A stretch of DNA of 64,000 nucleotides, from NCBI GenBank assembly GCA_030407315.1, contig JALQPE010001855.1:1-64000 (forward strand), written 5' to 3'. The position numbers and the translations under genes were made by a program. Positions 1 through 9,460 of the stretch are shown here, piece after piece. The stretch's first letter is position 1, and each line of letters opens with the position of its first letter. The notes beneath the pieces are model-generated. The model searched no databases, was not told where the DNA came from, and was given only the letters and a program-made list of their open reading frames with translations. This DNA comes from Asparagopsis taxiformis (Eukaryota > Rhodophyta > Florideophyceae > Bonnemaisoniales > Bonnemaisoniaceae).

Positions 1-3000
1 AACTACTCTCGCTGGCAAAGACTTCCTCCGCCTCTTGCTGGATTTATTCGCCCACTCAAGTTTCGCAGACTTGACGGACAAGCCGGGAGGTTTCACATAC
101 GCGGACCTTGGCGCTTGGGTTGCGCAGGGCACGGAAGAACAATTTGTGGGCGCTGCAAGGTCGACTCAGCATGTCCTTCAGCGGTCGTTCGAAGATGCTG
201 GAGTCGAGGCGGATGTTGCCGAAATCGTCATGGCAGAGATGAACGTTGAGCGAGCCAAGCAGATTGTTCGTCTGGCATTACCCATTGCCGAGTTTTCAAG
301 ACAGGATGAGCGTATCGGGCAATGGGTTGAGCACTGCATCCTTTCTGGGATCGTGCCGCAGACCTTCCTTATTGGATGTAACATGCTTCCTTCGCCACTA
401 CAGGCGCCGCAGCGCGGGGAAACAAGCGCCTTCGTTCTTGCTCACCGGAAACGTTCGAGGTATTGATGTATTTCCAAGCGTTGTCTATCATCCGAAATCA
501 CAACAAGAACCTGCCGCGTCGCCGAATAGAGAGAGATGCGGCCGAAGAGGGGAACGAAGCCGCACGCGTCCCAGCCCATCGGAAAAGCACTAATCGAGCT
601 TGTTACGTGTTTCAAGTTTTATACCATGCTTGGACCGATGTGGCCTACGCCGCAAAGTTTTCCAGCTTCGAAGAGTTGATGGCGCCGTACATCATTTTTC
701 GACAGGCAGTGAGCATTGGTTTGACGTGCTCGATGAAGGTCTATTCGCACCGATGGAGCAGAAGCTAGATCTCTACCACAACAAAGCTCCCTATCTCATC
801 CTGATGGATATGGTGGAAAAGTAGAGACAAGAACAGTGCGCAGCACAGGCATTTAGGGACCTTGTGAGGAAGTTCTTCGACCGTTTCAGTTTCTTATCGT
901 CAACCCGGACCTGTACACTGGCCGGAGTCCGACCGCTGGGGGGCACTGGAAAATACTTCTCAAGCGGAAATCCGGACAAGCTGCCAGCGTATTTTGACAC
1001 CCTCGACGAAGACGTTATGGCTGTCCTCCGCCCGGCACCACAAGCCGCGGACGCAAGAGAAAGGTCCCCAAGCGGTTGATGACACTCCCACTCGTCGCAA
1101 CACAGGAGGGAGAGGTTTGGTTCCGTCGACAAGACACACAACCAGCTTCAACTTGGACCTGGGAGGACCAGTCTTACTGCCCAAGGGCCGTCTCCCCCGT
1201 CACCGTCACCCCATGCGACAGAAGAGCAGGAAAGTGAAGGGCAGGCTCTCGCAAAGGACTTTCTTTCGAAAATGAGTCAGTATTGCCGGGTGTACGACGT
1301 CCCTTTCGAAGATTTGGTCAGTGCCGACGAGAGCCGAGAACACGTGCCAATCACGGGCAACGTTCAGCTCATTCTGACTGATCCGCCCTACAATGTTCGT
1401 CGTAAGAGGAACGATTCCAACTCTTCGTACGACAGCTAACTGCAGAAGATATGCAGGCTAGCATCGAAGTGTTTGACGAGCTGTTGCGCCCCGTGGCCAC
1501 GGCATCGTGTTCTGCTCGGTTTTGCAGTTCTACGAATGGTTCCATTACTTGGAAACGTACAAAGGACCGCAGTCAAAGGCCCAACCGATACTGCTGCCAG
1601 TGATGACGGGTCGGATGAAGAAGAGGTTACGTCCATGAATTCGGACTCCGAAGCATCGCAGCACAGTGGCGAAGAAAGTGCGGATGAGGAGGAGGACGAG
1701 GAGGAGGAGGACGTCGTTCGGAATTCAGTTTCTTCGTTGACGAGGTACCTCTGTTGTTTGTCCGACTACCTGGGCACCTCTATCAAATGCCGGGCGGAAG
1801 AGGTACCAACGCATGAACATGGCAGAGGTCGCTATCCACTTCTGGAAGCGAGGTGTTCCGTTCAAGACCGGAAGCGAGATGGTGGCCTATAGGAACCACG
1901 GATACATGGACGGCACGTAACCGGCGTGGTGCAACGTCACCATCAATATGCCCGCCATCGATTCGAATGAGATGGTGTGGCGAACAAGGAGCACAACCGG
2001 TGCTACGGTCAGAGTTCGTGCAGAGCAGAGAAGAGCGTCGCTCTCATGATGGAGTTGATCAGCCAGCAGCATTCACAGCCTGGTGATATTGTTGTCGATC
2101 CATTCTTCTGGCACTTTCGCAACGGGAAAAGCAGCTATGAGCTTGCCTGAGCACCGTGTTTTCGTCGGCAGTGACATGGACAAATTGTGTGTGGTACGAT
2201 CGCTTCCAAAGCTGTGTGCAGTCATGTCACGTGTAATTCTTTCAAACAACACTGACATGAGGGTCACGACAGAAGCGAAACAGAGTGCTGAGAAGTTCTT
2301 GGCGTCCCCCCCTGTCACGATGCGTACGCAGAGGGAACGCAGGATCATCGAAACCCCACCTGGCCTTCCCCTGTACCAGAGGTTCCCGAAATATATTCGG
2401 CAGTAGTACCTCTGGCAGCTGTGCCCAGAGTCGATTGCGTCGCGCGAGCACATGGAGAAACCGGTACATTACTGGCCACCTTCCTGCGCCGCTGGTTGCA
2501 AACTGAAAACCCTCGCGTGATGCGGGCACACGATTGTGTTGCGAAAAAATTGAGCGTTCGACCATCGCTGATTAAGCATCCAAATGCAGGAAGAGGGCTC
2601 TTCGCTGAACAGACATTAATTTGGTGACGAAGTATGTGCATACTACGGAACTGTTGTGTACTCTGATATGAGCAAGGAGTCGATGAGGTTCGCGTACGGA
2701 GGAGGTCACATGGCGATAACGAAGGAAACATTCTTGATGTATGCTATCAAGCTGTATGCAACAGCGGAGGACGACGAAAAACATCGAGCATCCAATTTGG
2801 ATTCCGGCTCCGTTCTGTTCGGCGCAGTTCATCAACGACCCGCGGTATTTGCGAGGTGAGGACACTCCGGCGGAAGACACCAGGCGGATGGCCAACGTCG
2901 AGTTGTCGAGAACTACAGCAGCGGTTCGACGGGGAAGAAGCTCAAGGCGAAGGACCTAGAAAATCCGAAGATCATTGTAGTACGTGCAATCCGCGATATC

Positions 3001-3056
3001 CGTCCGGGGCAGGAGCTCTACGTTCATTATGGGACAGCGTTTAGAGCATGGAATTA
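1..3056 (+). pseudogene. DNA methyltransferase-SET fusion, copy A (broken, 5' cut by window edge)
   Basis: This is about 97% the same as 25603-28664 by eye and begins inside that gene at the window edge. It keeps the catalytic DPPYN of amino-DNA methyltransferases (1380-1394), an acidic linker (about 1600-1715), a motif I region related to DPFSGT near 2098 that carries an inserted base, and a C-terminal SET domain ending in GQELYVHYG just before the stop. The order DPPY then DPFSGT is the permuted (beta-type) order of N4-cytosine/N6-adenine methylases. Many single-base changes break the frame relative to copy B: an extra g near 148, a lost g giving a stop near 1437, and others near 1495, 1917, 2098, 2406 and 2620. 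In life the family methylates DNA bases, and SET domains methylate lysines, usually on histones. This copy should not make the full protein. Its lesions differ from those of copy B, so the two decayed separately, unless some are sequencing errors. Confidence 0.8.
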
Positions 3057-3280
3057 GGGTCACGAAAGATGTTTCATTTCGACTACAAATAAAGCTACGT
3101 TCCAGAGTTGAAGTATATCATATAATGCAGAATGTCCAGCCACCATTAGTCCAGGGTGAAACCTATTCGGCAGTACTCGCCTGTCAAAAACCAATCGTTC
3201 ACACTCTAGGTGCACTTCGTCGAGCAGTGAACCTGACTGCTTGGTTGCTGTTATGCGTGCAGATGCAAAATACAAGACCA

Positions 3281-3500
3281 AGTTGAAATGGACGCCCGGT
3301 GGATGTCCAGCTCAGTTGCATTGCTGTCCAGCCCAGAAATTCTACAATTCAGGGCAGAAAAAATATTGCAAAAAACATCGATTTCAGCGGGTCGATTGTG
3401 CCGTACGGCACACCCCCATCTCAAAAACATGTTCACATGTGCATGTTTTGAGAATAGCCCAAATTTTAAACTCAAATCAGGGTGTTCCCCGGATAAAGGG
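3281..3500 (+). repeat. R1 repeat unit between methyltransferase-SET and ParB-like genes
   Basis: One unit of the R1 family (fullest description at 8036-9460). It carries the GGTGGATGTCCAGCTC start, the palindrome TGTGCCGTACGGCACA and the CAAAAACATG hairpin. The same spacer sequence that joins R1 monomers elsewhere precedes it (about 3205-3280). It is followed by a stretch (3490-3547) shared with 29100-29140 and, inverted, with 24390-24440. Confidence 0.8.
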
Positions 3501-3830
3501 GTGCTCGCAGCCGCCCCAAAAGCCGCCTAGCTTGACAGCTGTAATTTTAACACATTACACATCAAGGACACTGCCTGCTTCACGCCACCTCGTCAGGTTT
3601 CGAGAGCCCGACTCGGGCCCGTTCTGAACGGACACTAACATCTCGATTGCCTGTCTTGCATTCCAGCGGTCACGATAGGTGTGTACCTAACAAAAATTTC
3701 GGTTGTATTGTGTTATTATTTCCAGCGATTGGCGTTCACGACCATTCTTCAACTTAACGTGAAACATACCATCCACATCACTCGAATACGTCAACGTCAA
3801 CCATCTCTTTTCCTTTCCAACTCAACAACC

Positions 3831-6118
3831 ATGGCGGATACGCATTTCAGCAGTTTGTTTCAACGGTTTGCGGCGATCAAGTGAGCGCGTCAGCGGAGTC
3901 GCGCGGACTCAAGCGCGGCGTCGATGTCGACTTGTTTGCGGACGTGGACGGTGCGGCTGTGCATATTGGGACGGCTTCGGTGAGCACTGCTGGTGGCGAT
4001 GTTGGCCTTCCGCGCACGCTGCACAACCACAAGCTGCCGGAAACCGACGAGGCCGACTATATCGTCGTGCGCAACATTGCGACTAAGGACAAGTTCAAGG
4101 ACCTCCCGTTCCCGTACATGTTTGATGGCGCCGAGGGACCGCCGGAGACGATGGGTGGAGCATACGCCGCGGCGTTTTACCCTTGGGATACTCGGATGAT
4201 GCGCCCCGCTGCGGAGGATGGCTCTAGCGACATTCGTACCCCTGCTGCAGCGTCAAACTTCAACGCAGCGACGAACCAGGCCAGCTCGGGACGGATGCCC
4301 AGTACCGGTCCAGCAGGCGAAATCACTGGTTCGGGGGGTACGAAGCATCCAGCACGCTCCGTCCCGGTTTCGGGAGGCACGAAGCGCCCTGCTCGCTCTG
4401 CCAGAGCCTCCAGTGGAGGCACGAAGCACCCTGCTCGCTCCAACGTCACCGAAGCTACTACGCAGGACGTAACCGAGGTGGACGACGAACCGGAGGTGGC
4501 GGAAAGCATTCGTGAGCAGCAGGGGACGCAAATTATGGTGCCCAAGTTTGTGACGTCGGATTACGTCGGAGAAGGAGCGACTGTGTTGGTGAGGCAGCTA
4601 GTGGAACCGGCCGTGACCCTTCGCGATGTGAAAGAAGACCACGTGGAGGACCTGCGCAACAATATGTTGGCTGTGGGGTATGTGAGCTCTTCGCGTATCA
4701 CTGTGACGGTGCTGAGGTCGCAGAACACGCATTTGTCCGCCGACACGCGTCTGTTCCAGAATGGCAAATTCCATGCCAATGCGAACGTGACCGTGATCGA
4801 CGGACTGCATCGTCTCAATGCTATGCATAGCATTGCGGATGACTTCACGCGCCTCACCCGTATGCACAGAACCAAGCTGCCACAGGAGGCAAACCGCTTG
4901 CGCTGGGTTACTCAGCCTCTGGATGTGTACTACCTTCGCCGCAAGGACGACAGTGATCTCCAGCCTCATGAGATCATCCACAAGAGTGCAGAGTCGAACC
5001 ATACGACTGGGACGCAACTGACGGAGCGCTCCCTGGTTCGAATCTTGTCGTCCATCCAGCAGTTCATCCGTACGATTGCTGTTGCAAACAACGTGGAAAA
5101 CGCTGGCGACTTGCGTGAGTCTGATGTCATCCGAACATTGTTCGAGGCGCAGTTCATGGGGATGATGAATTCGACGAACACGGCTCGGCGGTGGACGCGT
5201 TTGGCTATAGCAACGCTGAAGCATCCTGTTCTCGACGACGTGTTGCGTGAGCTGAACAATTCCGAGCGCCGCAACGAGATTGGGATAACGCACCTGGACC
5301 ACAAGATAGTGCGCGAGTTGCTGGAAGAAAACTTTGTCTTCGTCTTGCGTGGTCTTTCGGAGTACTTGAACCCTGCTCATGGCGGACGTCCGGATGGACG
5401 CTTTGACGTGAACGACTTTTATACATACGTCCGTCGCGTGACTGCAATAGCAAATTCTCTGTACGCTGCGTTTGGGCGCCCAAAGAGTATTATGCGCAAG
5501 TCATTTCTGAGCACAGAGATGGCAATTGGGTCGGTTAAGCAGCCGAAGGAGTTGCAATGGCATCTCACCAATGCCATTGCAATGTATAGAGGGGACGACC
5601 GGAGCAGTGAGGTTCGAATGCGACGGAGAACCACGCGTTTACAGGATTTGGAAACGAACTTGAAAGAGTTTTTCAATCCGACATTGAAGAAGAAGACTAA
5701 GGCTCGACGCAAACGCCGCCCTTCTGCTGCCAATGTGAGACTCACTCACAAGAAGCAGCGGAATGTCGAACATGAGCCTGCTTCGCATGGCATCCGCCGC
5801 CGTTCACAGCGACTTCGCTCGACGGGGAGCACACGCCTCGAGGAAGAAGAGCCGGTTGTGGTACAACAATCCGCCGGGGAAGAAGAGCAGGCCGTTGTTG
5901 ATAAACCCACCGATCAACAACAAGCCACTGCTTCCGGTGATGAGGTTGACGAAGACTCCGCCCGTTCCCCGATTCTGCCGTTGAGATTGTCCCCCAAGAT
6001 AACCAACGTGCTGGTGCGACTCCCTCCAACCAAGAATCTGTCCATACCGCTTCGGACGAGGAAGACAAACAGGGTGCAGACGAGGGCCAAGTCGAAAGCA
6101 AGGGGGTCCGCGAAGTGA
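3831..6118 (+). CDS. ParB/sulfiredoxin-like domain protein
   Basis: An open frame runs unbroken from before 3881 to the TGA at 6116. ParB-like N-terminal domains bind or cut DNA and use CTP/ATP. Here the diagnostic box is DGLHRLNAM (about residues 307-315 counting from 3881), inside a ParB-like core (roughly 225-420). The N-terminal region is low complexity, with three tandem GGTK(H/R)PARS repeats (about 152-190). The C-terminal third is basic, then acidic and Gln-rich. The ATG at 3831 reads only 17 codons before a stop. The inverted copy at 24018-24099 has one more base in a T/A run, and there the same ATG is in frame with this ORF, so this copy probably lost a base near 3858. The next in-frame ATG is near 4119. 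The last 166 nt overlap the oxygenase frame; see 5950-7677. Function in a eukaryote is unknown. Confidence 0.7.
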
Positions 6119-7677
6119 CAATTACATTCACTGTTCCGGAAGGAGTGGAAGTCGATGAAGACGGTTACATCGTTCGTGACTCTCCTTCTGAAGACGACCT
6201 CCTCTTCGACGACCGTATGCCGTCTCTTCCTGACGATTTCGAAGACCGAGCCGAAGGGCATCATCTGGCGCAGCGTCCCGCGGATGTCATCGCATCGGTG
6301 AGGGTTGGCTGTCTGCCCCCGATTGAGCTCAGGTTGTTATTGGAGAGTGTGGAAATCGATGAGGAGGGCAGAGAGGTGAGGTATTTGAAGCAAGTGGCGA
6401 TGGACCCTGTGTTTGAGGGGCTGCATATTCCGGAAGAACATCGGGCTCGTGTGCTATTCGAAATCGATCACGTCTATCCGATGTTCTTCGCAGCGTGGAA
6501 GATGGCTGCCAAGGCGATGTGTGAGCCTACATCGACGTTTCTACCCTCGAGGCTGGACTTCGCCCAGGTTGCGCGAATGTCTACAAGCTGGAAGGATTCG
6601 TATGAGGCCGGCACTGGTATGGCGTACTTCCACAATTGCCGAACGGAAATCAACGAGCGAGGGTATACGGTGATGCACAATTTCGCGGATGTAAGCTACC
6701 TAGATGCGTCGGACAAGTTCCCATTTGACTTGGGTCTCATGGAAGAAATTCCTAACCAGGAATTGTTTCGGTACTTTTTGGGAACGTGGGAGGGGGAGCA
6801 GGTGCACAAGGACCCTGGGAACCGGCAGCTGTGGAGTCCCATTGTCAATACGGGGGACGATGAAACAGACGAGAAGAACCGGAATGAGGGGAGGGCTCGC
6901 TTCACGTCTACGCGCCACTGCCTGGTTGACTATGCCGAGAACGATGAGACGCATATCGACCGGTTCAAGTTTGTGACGCGGCGAGCCCTGCTGGATGTGT
7001 GGTTGGGAATCCTTGTCCGGCTGACAGGGCTGGAGGAGTGCGGTTTACCGGGAGAAAAACTTGTCATGCCGGCATCTGGGGGACGGTTTTTGATAACGGG
7101 AAAGGGGTGTCCTCGGCAGGTCCCACACAATGATTTCCCTGTTCCTCCTCGCGACCGCAAAGATCAACTTCCGGGTTACTTTGTTATTGCCAACGGAGAT
7201 GACCCATTCCCTATCTGGGTGTGTCCAGGGTCCCACAAGTACGTCTTTTCCAAAGCGCTGGAATTAGATATGTACGCCAAGACGATGAAGCTGAAGAAGG
7301 TAATCGTTCCGCCACGTTCAGTCTTCATCGGTCACGGCCATGTACAACATGCCGGGGCAGGGCATGTCGACAGAGTTGTGTCACACACGACAACGAGGTA
7401 TCACACGTATTTCAGGAATGCGTCGTATCCGATTCCCGACAATGTTTCGTTTGGTTTCATCAGGCGGTTGGGATTCGAAGAAGAAGTCATCGCCAATGCT
7501 CCGCGCCGGTCTGCAAGGCAAAGTCAACCGGCACCTGTCAATGTTCGCCACAAGACAGTTGTTCCCATCCCGGTCAAGAAAGATGGTAGGCCGAAGACAG
7601 GGCAGCTCGGAATGATGCGGATGAAGACGACAGAACCTCGCAAGGATGTAATGCACACGCCGAGTGGGGCCCGGTAG
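5950..7677 (+). CDS. 2OG-Fe(II) oxygenase (phytanoyl-CoA dioxygenase-like) domain
   Basis: This frame is open from 5950, just after two stops, to 7677. It has no ATG until about 6217. It reads protein-like acidic sequence through the overlap with the ParB ORF (GATPSNQESVHTASDEEDK), so it is probably the C-terminal half of one ParB-oxygenase fusion separated by a one-base indel near 5955-5970. The double-stranded beta-helix signature is present: the metal-binding HxD as HND (7126-7134), a distal His in VQHAGAGH (about 7345) and a downstream Arg in TTTRYHTYF. The family uses Fe(II) and 2-oxoglutarate to hydroxylate substrates, and TET/JBP enzymes are distant relatives acting on DNA. Whether this one acts on DNA is inference from its neighbours. 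The C-terminal tail after about residue 450 is basic. Confidence 0.7.
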   Translation, partial: RRLRPFPDSAVEIVPQDNQRAGATPSNQESVHTASDEEDKQGADEGQVESKGVREVTITFTVPEGVEVDEDGYIVRDSPSEDDLLFDDRMPSLPDDFEDRAEGHHLAQRPADVIASVRVGCLPPIELRLLLESVEIDEEGREVRYLKQVAMDPVFEGLHIPEEHRARVLFEIDHVYPMFFAAWKMAAKAMCEPTSTFLPSRLDFAQVARMSTSWKDSYEAGTGMAYFHNCRTEINERGYTVMHNFADVSYLDASDKFPFDLGLMEEIPNQELFRYFLGTWEGEQVHKDPGNRQLWSPIVNTGDDETDEKNRNEGRARFTSTRHCLVDYAENDETHIDRFKFVTRRALLDVWLGILVRLTGLEECGLPGEKLVMPASGGRFLITGKGCPRQVPHNDFPVPPRDRKDQLPGYFVIANGDDPFPIWVCPGSHKYVFSKALELDMYAKTMKLKKVIVPPRSVFIGHGHVQHAGAGHVDRVVSHTTTRYHTYFRNASYPIPDNVSFGFIRRLGFEEEVIANAPRRSARQSQPAPVNVRHKTVVPIPVKKDGRPKTGQLGMMRMKTTEPRKDVMHTPSGAR

Positions 7678-8035
7678 TGCCTCTTCTGCCGGGACAACCT
7701 GGATATCTAGTTCACTATCATAGTGAGGACGAAGAGGAAGAACAGTTTTCCGACGGCTAGATATCTTAACAACAACTACTTTAGCAAACAATTATCGAGA
7801 ATATAATCATCTCCTTTATCACTTTCAATCTATGAACCTACTATAATGCACTTCCGTTCCATGCTTTCAAACTAGATTGTCCATTCCCTAGTGGGTTGGA
7901 GCATGATTCCAGGACGATTCCCTCACATCTCTAGACTCGATGGTCTATGCTAGAAATAGCAGAACAATTGGGTTTATACGTGCTTCATCGCCAACTTGCT
8001 TCTGGTAATGGCTGGACGTGCACGATACACGATCA
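7678..8035. other. Intergenic, no gene seen
   Basis: 3' flank of the oxygenase gene. It is AT-richer than the coding region and has no ORF of note. It runs into the R1 array. Confidence 0.6.
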
Positions 8036-9460
8036 CCTGAAATGGACGTCCGGTGGATGTCCAACTCAGATGCATTCCTGGCCGGCCCAGAAATTCTACA
8101 ATTTCGGGCACAAAAAAATATTGCAAAAAACATCGATTTGGGCGGTCGATTGTGCCGTACGGCACACCCCCATCTCAAAAACATGTTCACATGTGCATGT
8201 TTTTGAGAATAGCCCAAATTTTAATTCAAATCAGGGTGTCTAATTTGGCCACAACGGCCCCAGGCACCGGCCACCGGCCCCGATCGGGGCTATCACTGGC
8301 TTCTGTAAGCACTAACTGTAAGGCTAAATGGCGTCTGACGAAGGGTCAATTTCAGGCTCAATACGCCAGGGACAGGTCTTGGTCCTTGTTCCATCATGGT
8401 CCCGCCCCGCTCTCTCACGACCAACCTGAAATGGACGTCCGGTGGATGTCCAGCTCGATTGCATTGCTGGCCAGCCCAGAAATTCTAAAATTTCGGGCAC
8501 AAAAAAATATTGCAGAAAACATCGATTTGGGCGGTCGATTGTGCCGTACGGCACACCCCCATCTCAAAAACATGTTCACATGTGCATGTTTTTGAGAATA
8601 GCCCAAATTTTAATTCAAATCAGGGTGTCTAATTTGGCCACAACGGCCCCAGGAACCGGCCGCCGCCCCGAGCGGGGCCATCACTGGCTTCTGTAAGCAC
8701 TAACTGTAAGCCAAAATCGCGTCTTACGAAGGTTCGATTCCAGGCTTGAAGCCTAAGTTATGCTTGGGTGACATCTTTTTCCCTGTTTCATCATGGTCCC
8801 GCCTTACTCCCTCAACACAAACACTACTCACCTATCACGTTACTCATATTCCGTGTACTTTGTATTAGTAGTGAACCCGCTGGCTTAGTTTCTGCAATGC
8901 GTGGATGTAGGCAGCACACGACCAACCTGAAATGGACGTCCGGTGGATGTCCAGCTCAGATGCACTGCTGGCCAGCCCAGAAATTCTAAAATTTCGGGCA
9001 CAAAAAATCTTGCAAAAATCAACGATTTGGGCGGTCGATTGTGCCGTACGGCACACCCCCATCTCAAAAACATGTTCACATGTGCATGTTTTTGAGAATA
9101 GCCCAAATTTTAATTCAAATCAGGGTGTCTAATTTGGCCACAACGGCCCCAGGAACCGACCGCCGGCCCCGATCGGGGGCTATCACTGGCGTCTGTAAGC
9201 ACCAACTGTAAGCCGGAGCCGGCTGCCGCCCCGATCGGGGCTATCACTGGCTTCTATTAGCACCAACTGTAAGCCAAAATCGCGTCTCACGAAGGGTCGA
9301 TTTCAGGCTCAACACGTCAGGGAAAGGTCTTGGTCCTTGTTTCATCATGGTCCCGCCCCACCCTCTCGCGACCAACCTGAAATGGACGTCCGGTGGATGT
9401 CCAGCTCGATTGCATTGCTGGCCAGCCCAGAAATTCTAAAATTTCCGAAAAATCAATTTG
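8036..9460 (+). repeat. R1 satellite-like array, three full units and one partial
   Basis: Full units start near 8036, 8425 and 8925, and a partial one near 9373; spacing is 390-500 bp. Each has TGGACGTCCGGTGG, then GCCCAGAAATTCTAAAATTT, then a perfect 16-bp palindrome TGTGCCGTACGGCACA (8540-8555 in unit 2). Next comes a 34-bp hairpin with 12-bp arms CTCAAAAACATG/CATGTTTTTGAG around CACATGTG (8563-8596), and a tail with GGCCACAACGGCCCC and CACTGGCTTCTGTAAGC. Some tails contain GGTTCGATTCC. Spacers are also shared between units. The partial unit at 9373 diverges after the AAATTTCC and marks the start of segment E. Confidence 0.85.

Noticed and set aside
4598..5380. 260-codon minus-strand ORF
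   Set aside because: Shadow of the ParB-like coding frame.
8720..8735. GGTTCGATTCC in R1 tails as a tRNA-type B box (SINE)
   Set aside because: Only some units have the exact box, no convincing A box at the right distance, and no poly-A tail.
8036..9460. R1 array as a CRISPR array
   Set aside because: Units are 390-520 bp with diverged repeats and shared spacers, in a eukaryotic context; no cas genes.
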